Shown here: positions 11,560 to 21,258 of the stretch, one piece after another
Layout of the letters: each line of letters begins with the position of its first letter
Numbering within the stretch: position 1 is the first letter of the stretch
Source of the DNA: Hericium rajendrae
Taxonomy: Eukaryota > Basidiomycota > Agaricomycetes > Russulales > Hericiaceae
DNA length: 64,000 nt
Assembly (NCBI GenBank): GCA_033439255.1
Contig: CM065878.1
Coordinates: 3,224,001 to 3,288,000 of the forward strand
Direction of reading: 5' to 3'
The notes under the pieces: generated by a model
Databases searched by the model: none
Seen by the model: only the letters and a program-made list of their open reading frames with translations
Told to the model about the DNA's origin: nothing
Translations under genes and position numbers: made by a program

Positions 11560-12376
11560 GGTGGGAAACTAGTGGTGTGTAGAGGATTAGAGTAGTAGGA
11601 AAAGCCCCCGGCTGAGGAGGTCGTTGCGTGGGGACCAGTCGAAGGTAGTGTTGGTAGAGAGTGAGGAGGAGAGATATGCGCAGCCGGCCGAGTAGATAGC
11701 GGTCAATAAGACAATAGACGAAGAAAAAGACTGGCGGTGCTGAGCTTGAGCTTGGCTTGAGTTTGAGGGGATAATGGAGACGAAAATGTGGGAGCCCCGT
11801 TGACTGCCTCGTGTCCGTCCTCCGTCACAAGCTACGTCACGTCACAACAATGTCTTGTCCAGCTCCAGTGCATTCACAGGCTTGCCATTGTTCCAGTCGT
11901 TCTATTCTTTGGTCAACCCATCCACATTGGTATTGTCATGGTTCACAAATGGTTGCTTCTATGCTCTGGAGTCCTAATTGAGCGACATCCTACACTGATA
12001 ACTCAAGTTGGTTCCAGCTCCAGGTGTACAGTCGATGCAAAGGCTCCGAGGTTATTCCACACGTCCATCCGAAACAACACACCAACAAAGGCTGTGGTTG
12101 TCCTCGCGAATTCCGCACCTGTTCTGCCAGTCTATCGCCCTTCTTTAGGGTCGGCGAAGCTGTTCGCAACATTGTATCCACGTTCCCGCTTTCTTTCCGA
12201 CGGACTCGCCACAGCACTTTCCAGGTAGTTCAGTCGTGTTTTTTGCTGCATGAATAGCCAGCATATCCACGCGACGAGCACGATGGCGTTACTTCTCCGT
12301 GCTGTGCACAACGTCCGTTCAGCTTAAGTACACCTGCTTTCCCGCACGTCGTGGCATCTGTGCCTCTACGACAGTC
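11560..12376. other. Divergent upstream region between byr4 and the membrane-gene tandem
   Basis: About 0.8 kb between the byr4 ATG (-) and the first membrane-protein ATG (+). From about 12090 onward it belongs to the duplicated unit and resembles 13395-13640; that part looks coding on the minus strand (see the tandem repeat and the 13307-13627 entry). The remainder shows no gene. Confidence 0.5.
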
Positions 12377-13057
12377 ATGAATTTCGCGCATAGGTCTTCT
12401 GGAGACAATCGTGCTGCTATCTACGAGGGACAGTTGGTCGAGGCCGACAAGGTATCCCTCACTACCAACTCTTTGGCATTCTTCTTCACCTTCATCACGC
12501 TTTGGGGATTTGTCACTCTCCCTGGGACATACGCCGAGCTTCAAACGACCGAGATACAGAACAATTCAGAACGTCGCATAGTGAAGATTATCCTGCAGAT
12601 ACCTTTGTGAGTGGGACTACCGCTTTACCAAATCGAACTTAACCTCTTTCTCATCTTGCAGGCTTACGGCCGCGACTGCTTGTTGTACCTTGGGACTACT
12701 TGGGATGTTCCTTCTATTGTTTCTCAATCGCAGAAATCTGTTCTGGGTCTTCGACCATTTATATGTGTACGCAACTGGTTCGTCGCGGGTACACTGGACT
12801 GACGTGCTGCCAGGCCCGGCTTCTTCAATGGCTTGACCGGCCTTGCCACAACCCTCGCTGGAGTATATGGTGCACGTAGTGGACTGTGGACCACGACAGA
12901 GCAAGTTGCAGCATTGGCCACGGGCATCGCCATGCTCGTATTTGGTTCGCTTACGATAAAGCGCTACTATACGTTGAAGAAAATAAGGGACGCTGCAAAG
13001 TCAAATCAAGCCCCCAACTTCCAATCTTATACCCCTGTGCCCCAATCATTCCGATAG
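12377..13057 (+). CDS. Small multi-pass membrane protein of unknown function, tandem copy 1
   Basis: Three exons (12377-12606, 12662-12766, 12814-13057) give 192 residues. Hydrophobic segments are seen at LAFFFTFITLWGFVTLPG, at LTAATACCTLGLLGMFLLLF and at VAALATGIAMLVFG, with a weaker one at FFNGLTGLATTLAGVYGA, so three or four membrane passes are likely. The N-terminus is polar and the tail is basic, then polar (KRYYTLKKIRDAAKSNQ). I do not recognise the family. The sequence, intron positions and intron phases are repeated by the next gene, which supports the model. The second intron has a weak donor (GTACGC), where copy 2 has GTAAGC. Confidence 0.7.
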
Positions 13058-13306
13058 TTATGTACTAGATACTGCCATCCGGTTTTTATCCCTTAACATC
13101 CCCACCTTTCGCAGCCCCACCAATGATTCGCTCTTCTGCTCAGTAGTATATTCTATGGAGTTTCCTTCTATTGTTCGGCCTGAATCGTACACGTTCAAAT
13201 TGATAGGCTATGCGCCACGGATGAGTGCTTCTATTTTCATGAGTCCTGATGGCTGATATACTACAATACTGTGACAGGTAACCCACCGTAATTCAACTTT
13301 CCGTTA

Positions 13307-13627
13307 TTAGGTGCGTAGGTGCGTAAAGTCGATGGAAAACGATCCTGTGCCTCTGTCGTTCATACGAAGAAAGCATGTTAAAAACGAAGGCCAGGGTGTA
13401 TCCCGCGCAAATTCCGCACCTGTTCCGCCAGTGCATCGCCCTTCTCCGGGTTCTATGCGAAGCTGTTCATAGGCGCTGAGTACACATTCCCGCTTTCTTT
13501 CCGACCGACTCGCCAGTCTCCTTTCTAGGTAGTTCAGCCATGTTGTCACTGCATGATCATCAGCGAAGTACATCACGAGCAGCACAGATAATGCAATAAT
13601 AGCTGCTTCTTCCTGCTGTGCATACAC
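13307..13627 (-). CDS. Possible small membrane protein encoded opposite the tandem genes (copy 2)
   Basis: A 106-codon frame opening MYAQQEEAAIIALSVLLVMY, with one hydrophobic segment followed by a basic stretch (LNYLERRLASRSERKRE). The matching tract upstream of copy 1 (about 12310-12130, minus strand) encodes a related peptide, LNYLESAVASPSERKRE. Two of the gaps between them are 9 and 3 nt, as expected for coding DNA. Copy 1 has an in-frame stop further on. A second frame (GDxLAEQVRNxRG) is also shared by the two tracts, so a short intron or a frame change may be missing from this model. Function unknown. Confidence 0.35.
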   Translation of the reverse strand: MYAQQEEAAIIALSVLLVMYFADDHAVTTWLNYLERRLASRSERKRECVLSAYEQLRIEPGEGRCTGGTGAEFARDTPWPSFLTCFLRMNDRGTGSFSIDFTHLRT

Positions 13628-13706
13628 GAGTCGGACACCTTATATCCATGCGTTCGTGCATCTCTGTTTTCTCAAGCACCCCCTGTTTCCCCACTACGAT
13701 AGACCC

Positions 13707-14340
13707 ATGCGGTCGTCCACTCCGTATACGAGCATGTTGGTGGAAGCCGACCAGATTCCCGTCCTCACCAATTTATCTGCGTTCTTCTTCACCTTCATCA
13801 CGCTCTGGGGATTTGTCACTCTCCCTGGAACATATGCCGAAGCTTCAGATGGCCGATATAGATAACGAATCAGAGCGTCATGTAGTGACGTTCATCCTGA
13901 AGATACCGCTGTGAGTAGAACTACTGGCATAGCAAGTTGACTCCTTAACATCTATCGTTTTCAGGCTTACGGCTGCCATTATCTGTTGCACCATAGGATT
14001 AATTGGGATGTTGGTTCTATGGTGCATGTTTCACCATAATCTCATTTGGGTTTTCAACCATTTATTTGTGTAAGCACCTCATGCTCCGCAGACCATGCTG
14101 TGACTGACCTACTGGATCAGGCCCGGTTTTTTCAATGGCTTAACAGGCTTTGCGACGACACTCGCCGAAGTGTACGGCCTACGTGATGGATCGTGGACCA
14201 AGATGGACAAGATCGCAGGGCTTGCCACCGGCATTGTCTTGCTTGCATTCGGATTCCTTACCTTATTGAGGTACAATAAATTGAAGGAGATAAGGGACAA
14301 TCATGGGATTTATCACGGTCTCCAGCAGTACTTCTATTGA
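13707..14340 (+). CDS. Small multi-pass membrane protein, tandem copy 2 (frame interrupted once)
   Basis: Exons 13707-13910, 13965-14069 and 14121-14340 mirror copy 1. Shared peptide includes SAFFFTFITLWGFVTLPG and PGFFNGLTGFATTLAEVYGL. At 13840-13841 one base is extra relative to copy 1. The first exon therefore runs into a stop soon after TLPGTYAE, although the rest of the gene stays open in the matching frame. Splice donors are good (GTGAGT, GTAAGC). Either the copy is newly disabled or the base is an assembly error; the otherwise clean reading favours the second. Confidence 0.6.
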
Positions 14341-14531
14341 TTCGTGGTTCTACCTGCCGTGTGTCGGTCCATGCATTTCTTAGTATGTTACAATCTAAGC
14401 TCAGAACCAGCTGCTTATAATTCTTCCGAACGATATCAGACACTAGCTTGCATGTCTGTCTGTTGTCCGTAGTGCAGATGTAGAATAAAGTTATAGACAA
14501 TAGTTACATAGTTCACAATCGTCGGCGAGCG

Positions 14532-17500
14532 CTAATATGGTTTCAGCCTCTGTAACTCCCGCGCGTTGTACTCGATTTCATCCTCCTCGCCACTGATCTC
14601 CTGGTCTTCCATCTGGTCGTTCCCTTCCGTCCAGCCTTCCAAAGCCTCATCTAGGCCACGCCTCATCCGCAGCCCGCGTTCGGCCATCGCCTCTCCGAGG
14701 ATATTGAGCTCCCGGGGAGTGAAGACGGGCCGCAAGGCATCAAAAGCCAGTAAATATAGCTCTGCAGGCGACGGGTGATGAGGAATGTGACATTCAATCG
14801 ACAGCTAGAGCTTACCCTTCACCATCGGACAGTGCCCCAGTGCCCGCATCAGAACATCCTTCGCGCGCTTCAGTTGATCAGCACGGATTTCAAATTCGAC
14901 ATAGATGCGCCATAAGATAGGACTTCCTCTCGTCCTGATATGCATAAAATCAGAAGAGACAAGAATCGATCAAAGAATGAACGTACCGTTCGCTGTCCAC
15001 CGCTGCGGCGAGCCCGCTCCTCGTCCGCTCGATCTCCCAGGCCCACTTGCCCTTCTCCCACCCTGCAATCCACACATCCACAACCCTCCGTGCAACGGAC
15101 TTGTCTCGACTCCCACCGCCATCCCCCAGCAACTCCTTCACGCGCCCCCATACTCCTTGACCTTTCTGCGATTCCAAGAACATGCCGAGGATGACTGTAT
15201 TGTCCGGGTACAACTCAACAGCTCGCGCCAGTCGGTCGCGGAGCACAGACGGTCGTGCGGCACTCTTGAGTGTATAGATGTGGTGATACAGCACTGATAG
15301 TGAAGCCACGGCCATGCTCTCGTCCGCTGCAGAGGTGCCCTGTATGGGCGTCGTGAAGAAAGAGGGGTAGCCACCAGTTGAGGATGTGGTCAACAGTTCC
15401 AACAGAGCGCAGAGTCGCAGCCACGCCTCGCGGACTTTCCACAGCACATCCGGGATTGATCTGGCGGTCTCTTCCAAGAGGCACTTTGCGCGGAGCAGTA
15501 CAACACCGCCACTCGAGTCGCTTTCAATCCCTGCCGAGCGGATTGCGACTTGAATTGCAGCATCGGGTTTTCGGTCAAGCCACTCCAGTTCGGCCCAGTC
15601 GTACCAGATGGGCCCTAGGCTAAGTTTGTTCTGGCTTGAAGCGGGGGAAGTGAGGACGGTCTGGTAGACCTTCCGCGCGTCGTCGATCCTCCCGCGTAAT
15701 CGCTCCAAACGAGCATGAGCCGCCCAATGAGGAATCGATTCTCGCGCATTTGCGAGGAACGAGCGAGAGAGCTTAAGGGACCTATTATTGGAATGAAAAA
15801 GATTCGACCGATACAAGGAACTGTTACTCACGATTTCACATTCACCGCTGCCTCAAAAGCTAAGGCCAGCGTATCCCATTCGACATCATCTCCTGTAAGC
15901 TTGCCCTGCTCGAAGACGCCTCGCACGAACTCCTGGTTGACGGATTGGACATCTTCGCGTGTCCACATGGTGACCTTTGCCTCTCCAAAGGCGTCCAATG
16001 GACCCACAGTACGATAACCCCAGTTCTTCACGGGACCAAAGCCAGAATTGTACTCTTCCTGCTGTCCAATAATCACGCCGGCATATGATTCAGTTGTCAG
16101 GCGGTGTGGTGACGTATCGGAGGGGAATATGGAGCATAGATAAGGCTGTGAGGCCAGATGCATCTCTGCCCATCGGTCGTCCGTGTTCTCCGCTGCTGTC
16201 GCAGGAGACATAGATATCTCGAGCCCAGGTATGTGAAGACCAAGGAACGATAACCAAATCAGTCGGAAAGCCGACTTCGTACGCGTCGATGAAAGAGCAA
16301 ACAAGAAGGGCCGGATGTCCGAGAATAAGACAGTGGCATAGGGATCTTCGTCGGCTGCAGAGTCCGTGGATCGTAGTGGAGGCCGCAACATCTGATCAGC
16401 ATGCATCTCTTGCGAAGCCCATTTGCGGTAGGGGTCTGTGTGCATGGAATGTCTAGAGGAAGAAGAGCCGGGTACAGTTGGATTGTCCTCGGGTTTGCCT
16501 GCGGTAACCCATGCCGCCCAACCATTCGCACCTCTTTCGCCAAATCGAGAAAGCTCGGTTTCCCAAAACTCCTCGAGAGCATCAAGCTGCCCTTCGAATG
16601 GCGCGGCGAGTAAGGTCGGTGGTGAGCGGAAAGTTCTGTCGGAGATAGTTCAATACGAGTTTCCCAAACGAAGGAAAAATGACCTACAGCTCTGCCTGGG
16701 CTTGAAACATGGCCAATGCTCTTTCTGTAAAGCCTGATTGGCGGAGTATGACGCCTGTCCTCCAAAACGCACGAAGCTTGTCCATCTCAGTCGCTGAGGT
16801 GGTTAGCACCCTCAAAGCATCTTCTAGGACAGCGTCAATTATTCGTGCTCCTCCTCGAATTCTCCAATCAAGCCACGCTATCTTGAGTTCAATGTCGTTA
16901 GCTTTCAGAGCATCCTCCCATTCGTCGTGGACCTTCGCAGGCGGCCAGACCTCCTCTCCGGCTTGAAGGCGAATCAAACGCAATCTTGTCGATGCTGGAC
17001 CCCTCACGTATTGATAACAGAGCGCGCGAAGTGATGGATAGGGTTATCTCAGCGCGAGCTTTCGTCGCATTACGCGAGGTGATGGGGACCTCAGACAACG
17101 CATGCGACAGCCGGTCGAGCCAAGCATTTACTGATGAGGGCTTTGTGGAAAGCACTTGTTCGAGAGCTTTGGTTTTCTCCTGGAACGACGTCAAGGACGG
17201 ACCACCGCCTCCTCGTCAGAAGACTCAGACACAGAGTAAGCAGACGACTCGTATTCGGACTCTGCTTCGTCCTTTGCAGGTTCGATAGACCTGTATGCTT
17301 GTTCTTCTTGACGATGTCGTGAAGGCAGCTTGATGAAGCCATCAATCTCCTGATATCGTGAGGTGTCCGAAGATGCAGCGAGTCTGCGAACGGCCGGCGT
17401 GTTGAGCAGCGCGCGAGAGCGAGAATCCGTTATGGCGGGAGCCTGCACAAGGGTAAGTACGCAGATGTATAGACAGGGATAAGGACTGACTTTGCGTCTC

Positions 17501-18016
17501 CTGCCTGTGCCAACCTCAATACCTTTGTTGCCTCTGTACATGACTGTCCAAGCACGATCCAGGCCAAGAATCTTTCTACCAGCTTCTGCGTTATTAGTCG
17601 TCAAGTAGGACGATGGTGAAGGACGTACATGCCGGTAGACGATATCTCGGCACCTCTTTCTCGTTTATTCGACCATAAGTCACATTCAAGACATCGCCCT
17701 TCCGGTCGGACCAGAACATCAATTGCTGACCGCCCGCAACATTCTTACTTCGTCGATCCTCTTCTGCTTTCAGACGCTCATCGTCGAAAGGCGACATGCC
17801 TTCCACGCGACGTTCATCTCTGCTGCCGTGTCTGACGCGTTCTGCGTCATCATACTTGTGTTTCCTCTTCCTGTGCTTCTTCTCCTTTTCCTTGTCTTCA
17901 CGGTCCTTGCGGCTCCGGGCCTCTTCTCGTGATTCTTTTGACTTGCTGGGGCCCGGCTTCAATTCAGGAAAAGAACCAAAAGAGGGCGCGAACGAGGAGA
18001 AGGATGGTGGATCCAT
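14532..18016 (-). CDS. nrde2: NRDE-2 family protein (nuclear RNA processing and RNAi factor)
   Basis: NRDE-2 proteins act in the nucleus with the exosome adaptor Mtr4 and the spliceosome; in worms they work in nuclear RNAi. The start is MDPPSFSSFAPSFGSFPELK, followed by a long Lys/Arg/Glu stretch. Next come the family motif FWSDRKGDVLNVTYGRINEK and KILGLDRAWTVMYRG. The remainder is a helical, HAT-like repeat region (LERLRGRIDDARKVYQTVL, IWYDWAELEWLDRKPDAA). It ends with FTPRELNILGEAMAERGLRMR at the usual family C-terminus. Several short introns are needed. Near 17206 the reading changes frame between SSDEEA and GGPSLTSFQEKTKALEQ. Either a 53-nt intron with a weak GTGTCT donor removes this stretch, or one base is missing. 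Length is about 1000 residues. Confidence 0.85.
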
Positions 18017-20053
18017 GATGGACGAGGTGAAGTTGAACGCCTGCAGGAGCACCGTCTCGTCGTTTCCTCGTCGATCTGAGATCCGTGATCGGAAATTGCC
18101 GAGTAATCAGCGTCAATTTCATTATAATTTCTGCTTTCCGTTTCTCGAACGCCATCAGCAAAATGGGTTTGAGATGGGAAAGCCTTAGAAGGCTTTAGAG
18201 AGGCGCCAGTCATCGACGCTCGGTGAGCATTCCGGAATTCGTCACCCAGGCTTAGAGCACAACAGTTTCATCTGCCAAGGCTCGGAATGTACGACAAGGC
18301 AGGTCACCTTTCTCAAACTTTGCAAGTACGGCTGACCTTCCCAATCACCGTAGTTCCTTAGAACGAACCTGCGTCGCTTGGCTGCATTCACCGCTCTTGA
18401 CTCGTAGCCCAAGCCTTCGTCGCATCGGCCATGCTCGACAATGTATTCTATTAAATTAGATAGTGCTCCTCCAGTTGATACGTATTACTAGTATACCAGC
18501 ATATTTAGGGAATAATGACAAAATATCCGGTGACATTTTATGGGTTTCTGTCACGAATGAGTTGCGATCTAAAAATAATATTTCACCACCACTATACAAC
18601 GCAAATATACTTATTACTATAGCTACTACGAAATATCCTAGACAAACCGAGAGCGTCACTTACCCATTGTGACAAATGTGCTTCGCAGGGCACTGCTCCT
18701 GAAACTTGATGCAATCAAACATACAGTAGGGTCAATAGACACACCGGCATTTTTACGGAGCACCACTTGAGAGAGAAATCAATCAAGATATAGGCAGCCC
18801 GGTACAAGTCCAGAACATAAGATCCGAGAGCTCGAGCTTGAGAACGAGCCTCGTCAATGCCGCGCAAAGACCGTGCTTGACGGGAACCCAGATATTCGAA
18901 ATCAGCCGGCGCAGCCAGGCGGAGCTCGATGAATCAGCCCACAATCTGGCAACAGTGGGCAACTTAATCCGACCAGCTGAATGTCTCGGGTGGCAGTCGT
19001 CGTCGTGGAAGTTGGAAGTGAAAGGAATTTCGAGAAATTGCGGATGTGCGGGTGGTCGGCTGGCTTCGTTGCGACAGATAGCTTCATTCTTATATTGCTG
19101 GCCTACGAAAATTTCTTGTATTTGTCAAGGTTCTCGGCCAAGGTGGGTACTCACCTGCCCGCCTATCAAGTACGGTCGCGGCATTCCAGTGGGATTGATT
19201 CCCCATGGGTATGAGTAGTCGAGTTCCATGATCCGGTGGTAGCAAAGATCCGCCAGGCACTCGTCATATCTGCATTTCACACATCATTGCTGTGCGGGCC
19301 GAGACGGCGTGAGGCAGCGTAAGTCAAAGTTGAGAAGTTGCCCTCAGCCCCAGATGACGGGGCGACGTCAATGCAGCACTGGCGACAGTTGCCGGGGATA
19401 ACGCAGGCATAGCACACACAAAGTGCCGAGCAGGGGAGACGAGAACGATAATGACGGCGACTCGGAAGGCGACGAAAGCGAGGGCGAAAATTCCGAAGTC
19501 AAAGACGAAATGGTCATGGGATCTGAGAAGGCGATAGCGAGGGTGAAATACTTACATTTTGTGTTCGACGAAGAGAGGCGCGAAGCAGGGAACTGATGTA
19601 CTTACTTTGCGAATATATAATCTAGCATCATCAGGGCTTCTCAAACGGGATATGTCGTGCACTAAGTGCCCTACAATCAGCGCGCACCATAGATAAGTGG
19701 AATATCATCCGAATCTAAGCTGCCAAAGTTGATAGTTAGACAACTTGGCAGCGCGAGATAAAGACTTTTGAGACTTGCCAACGATCACCAACGCATCATA
19801 AGTCCTTGCGATGGAGATCCAAGGCCAATCCAAGGTCGCACAAGGCTGGTATGAGTATGGCAAGGATCGAGCGGGTTTCCATGGGCTACGCTCCTCCCTG
19901 CTAATACTTTCTACGCCCTTCTGATGTCCCGCAAGCTCGGTCACGCGTGACATTCCTCACCAGGAAATACCGCTTCAGCACGCTTTTGCTGATGGCCCAC
20001 GTCTGCTGAGCCTTCATTGCCGTACTTTTCGTACCCATAGCCATCTTATCACA
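18017..20053. other. Two-kilobase gap between nrde2 and nip7
   Basis: The divergent upstream regions of nrde2 (-) and nip7 (+) occupy the ends. The middle holds only short frames with no recognisable product. An AT-rich island at about 18437-18668 stands out and is listed separately. Around 19440-19600 one plus frame reads as an acidic, low-complexity peptide (NDGDSEGDESEGE), which might be the remnant of an exon. No transposon ends or tRNA are seen. Confidence 0.5.
18437..18668. other. AT-rich island of unknown origin
   Basis: By eye this block is much richer in A+T than its flanks. On the minus strand it keeps a 67-codon open frame whose start is strongly hydrophobic (GYFVVAIVISIFALYSGGE). 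The island ends abruptly on both sides. A nuclear insertion of organelle DNA, a scrap of a mobile element, or a lone membrane exon would all fit. I could not match the peptide to any mitochondrial gene. Confidence 0.4.
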
Positions 20054-20860
20054 ATGCGGCCCTTGACAGAGGATGAGAGTAAGGTGGTGTTTGCGAAGCT
20101 TGCAAACTATATCGTACGCTACAATCCCTTTCTACGCGACTCCATCATTGCTCACACTACCAGCAGGGCAAAAACCTCATTCATCTCATCGACAGACCTG
20201 AGGAACCATATTGCTTTCGTCTTCAAAAAGACAGAGTCTACTACGTCTCTGAGTCTTCCATGCGCCTTGGCATCTCAGTTGCTCGGCCAAATCTCGTGAG
20301 CCTCGGTACATGTTTTGGAAAATTCAGCAAAAGCAGCAAATTCAAACTGCATATCACCGCCTTGGATTACCTTGCCCAGTATGCGAAATATAAGGTGCGT
20401 AGTGCGCATGTAGGACCTCTTCTCCTTACTGAACCAACAAAAGGTCTGGATAAAACCGAATGGCGAAATGCCATTCTTGTATGGGAACCACGTAGTGAAG
20501 GCGCACCTTGGTCGGATAACGGAGGATACGCCAGAGCATCAGGGTGTGGTTGTATTCAGTATGAATGACGTCCCCCTTGTGAGTACACAATCTGCTTGTT
20601 TTTCAACTGGTCACTCAGTTTTTTCCAGGGTTTCGGTGTGACTGCGAGATCCACTATTGATACCCGAAAACTTGATCCTACGGCGATCATTGTCTTCCAC
20701 CAAGCGTGAGTTCACGTACTCCGACATGTATCTGAACTAGCATTGACCATCGGAATTATTTCAGTGATGTAGGAGAGTACCTTCGAGATGAGGTGAGCCA
20801 AGAAATCATGTTTATATACGATCGCTCTGACGTCCCGTTGTACAGGACACACTCTTCTGA
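20054..20860 (+). CDS. nip7: 60S ribosome biogenesis factor Nip7
   Basis: Nip7 binds pre-60S particles in the nucleolus and is needed for 27S pre-rRNA processing. Six exons (20054-20113, 20167-20394, 20444-20578, 20629-20705, 20765-20792, 20846-20860) join in frame to exactly 180 residues, the normal family length. It opens [20 protein letters not shown]. Exon 2 carries [20 protein letters not shown] and [20 protein letters not shown]. The PUA domain follows: [20 protein letters not shown], then [20 protein letters not shown] and GEYLRDEDTLF. All splice sites are GT-AG. The last two exons are only 28 and 15 nt, the final one encoding DTLF and the stop. Confidence 0.97.
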
Positions 20861-21258
20861 TTTGCAGCCCTGCTTCTCGTTCCATTGCATCATCTTGGGT
20901 TGGGAGCGACGGACCTCATACCTTACAGACGACATGATTCCCTAATCCCTCGTCATCTTTGCAATGCGCCAGCGCATTGTTGCTTGTTTTCAGCAGTACT
21001 GCAGATTGACTGGCGGAGTCGCTTCACTACAGCTCATATTCAGACTGTCGTGTATTTCTATATGCTGTGCCTCATGCAGCGCGATGCCATCATTATAATC
21101 TGTCTATATTTAAGTATCTCCTTGCGCGTAGTGCGAATTAAACCGTGTCGTCGTCAATTTCAAACGAAGTCGTCGAATGGTGATGTTAATGATTTGACAC
21201 GTGACCACGATATTCACGACACGTCTGTAAGCTCGTGTTGTTCGTCTCGACTCCCTTC
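20861..21258. other. Intergenic region between nip7 and the Sec39 gene
   Basis: About 400 bp holding the end of nip7 transcription and the upstream region of the Sec39 gene. Two overlapping plus-strand frames have no recognisable features. Nothing else seen. Confidence 0.5.

Larger units (their letters stand above)
12090..14340 (+). repeat. Tandem duplication of a membrane-protein gene plus upstream tract
   Basis: Two diverged direct copies, about 12090-13057 and about 13395-14340. They share the three-exon gene and roughly 200 bp upstream, for example ATTCCGCACCTGTTC and TTCCCGCTTTCTTTCCGAC. Exon-exon boundaries match exactly. In the upstream tract, length differences between copies are mostly multiples of three. 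Confidence 0.75.

Noticed and set aside
18437-18668. Naming the AT-rich island as mitochondrial DNA
   Set aside because: Composition fits loosely, but the peptide matches no mitochondrial gene I know; it stays an open question.
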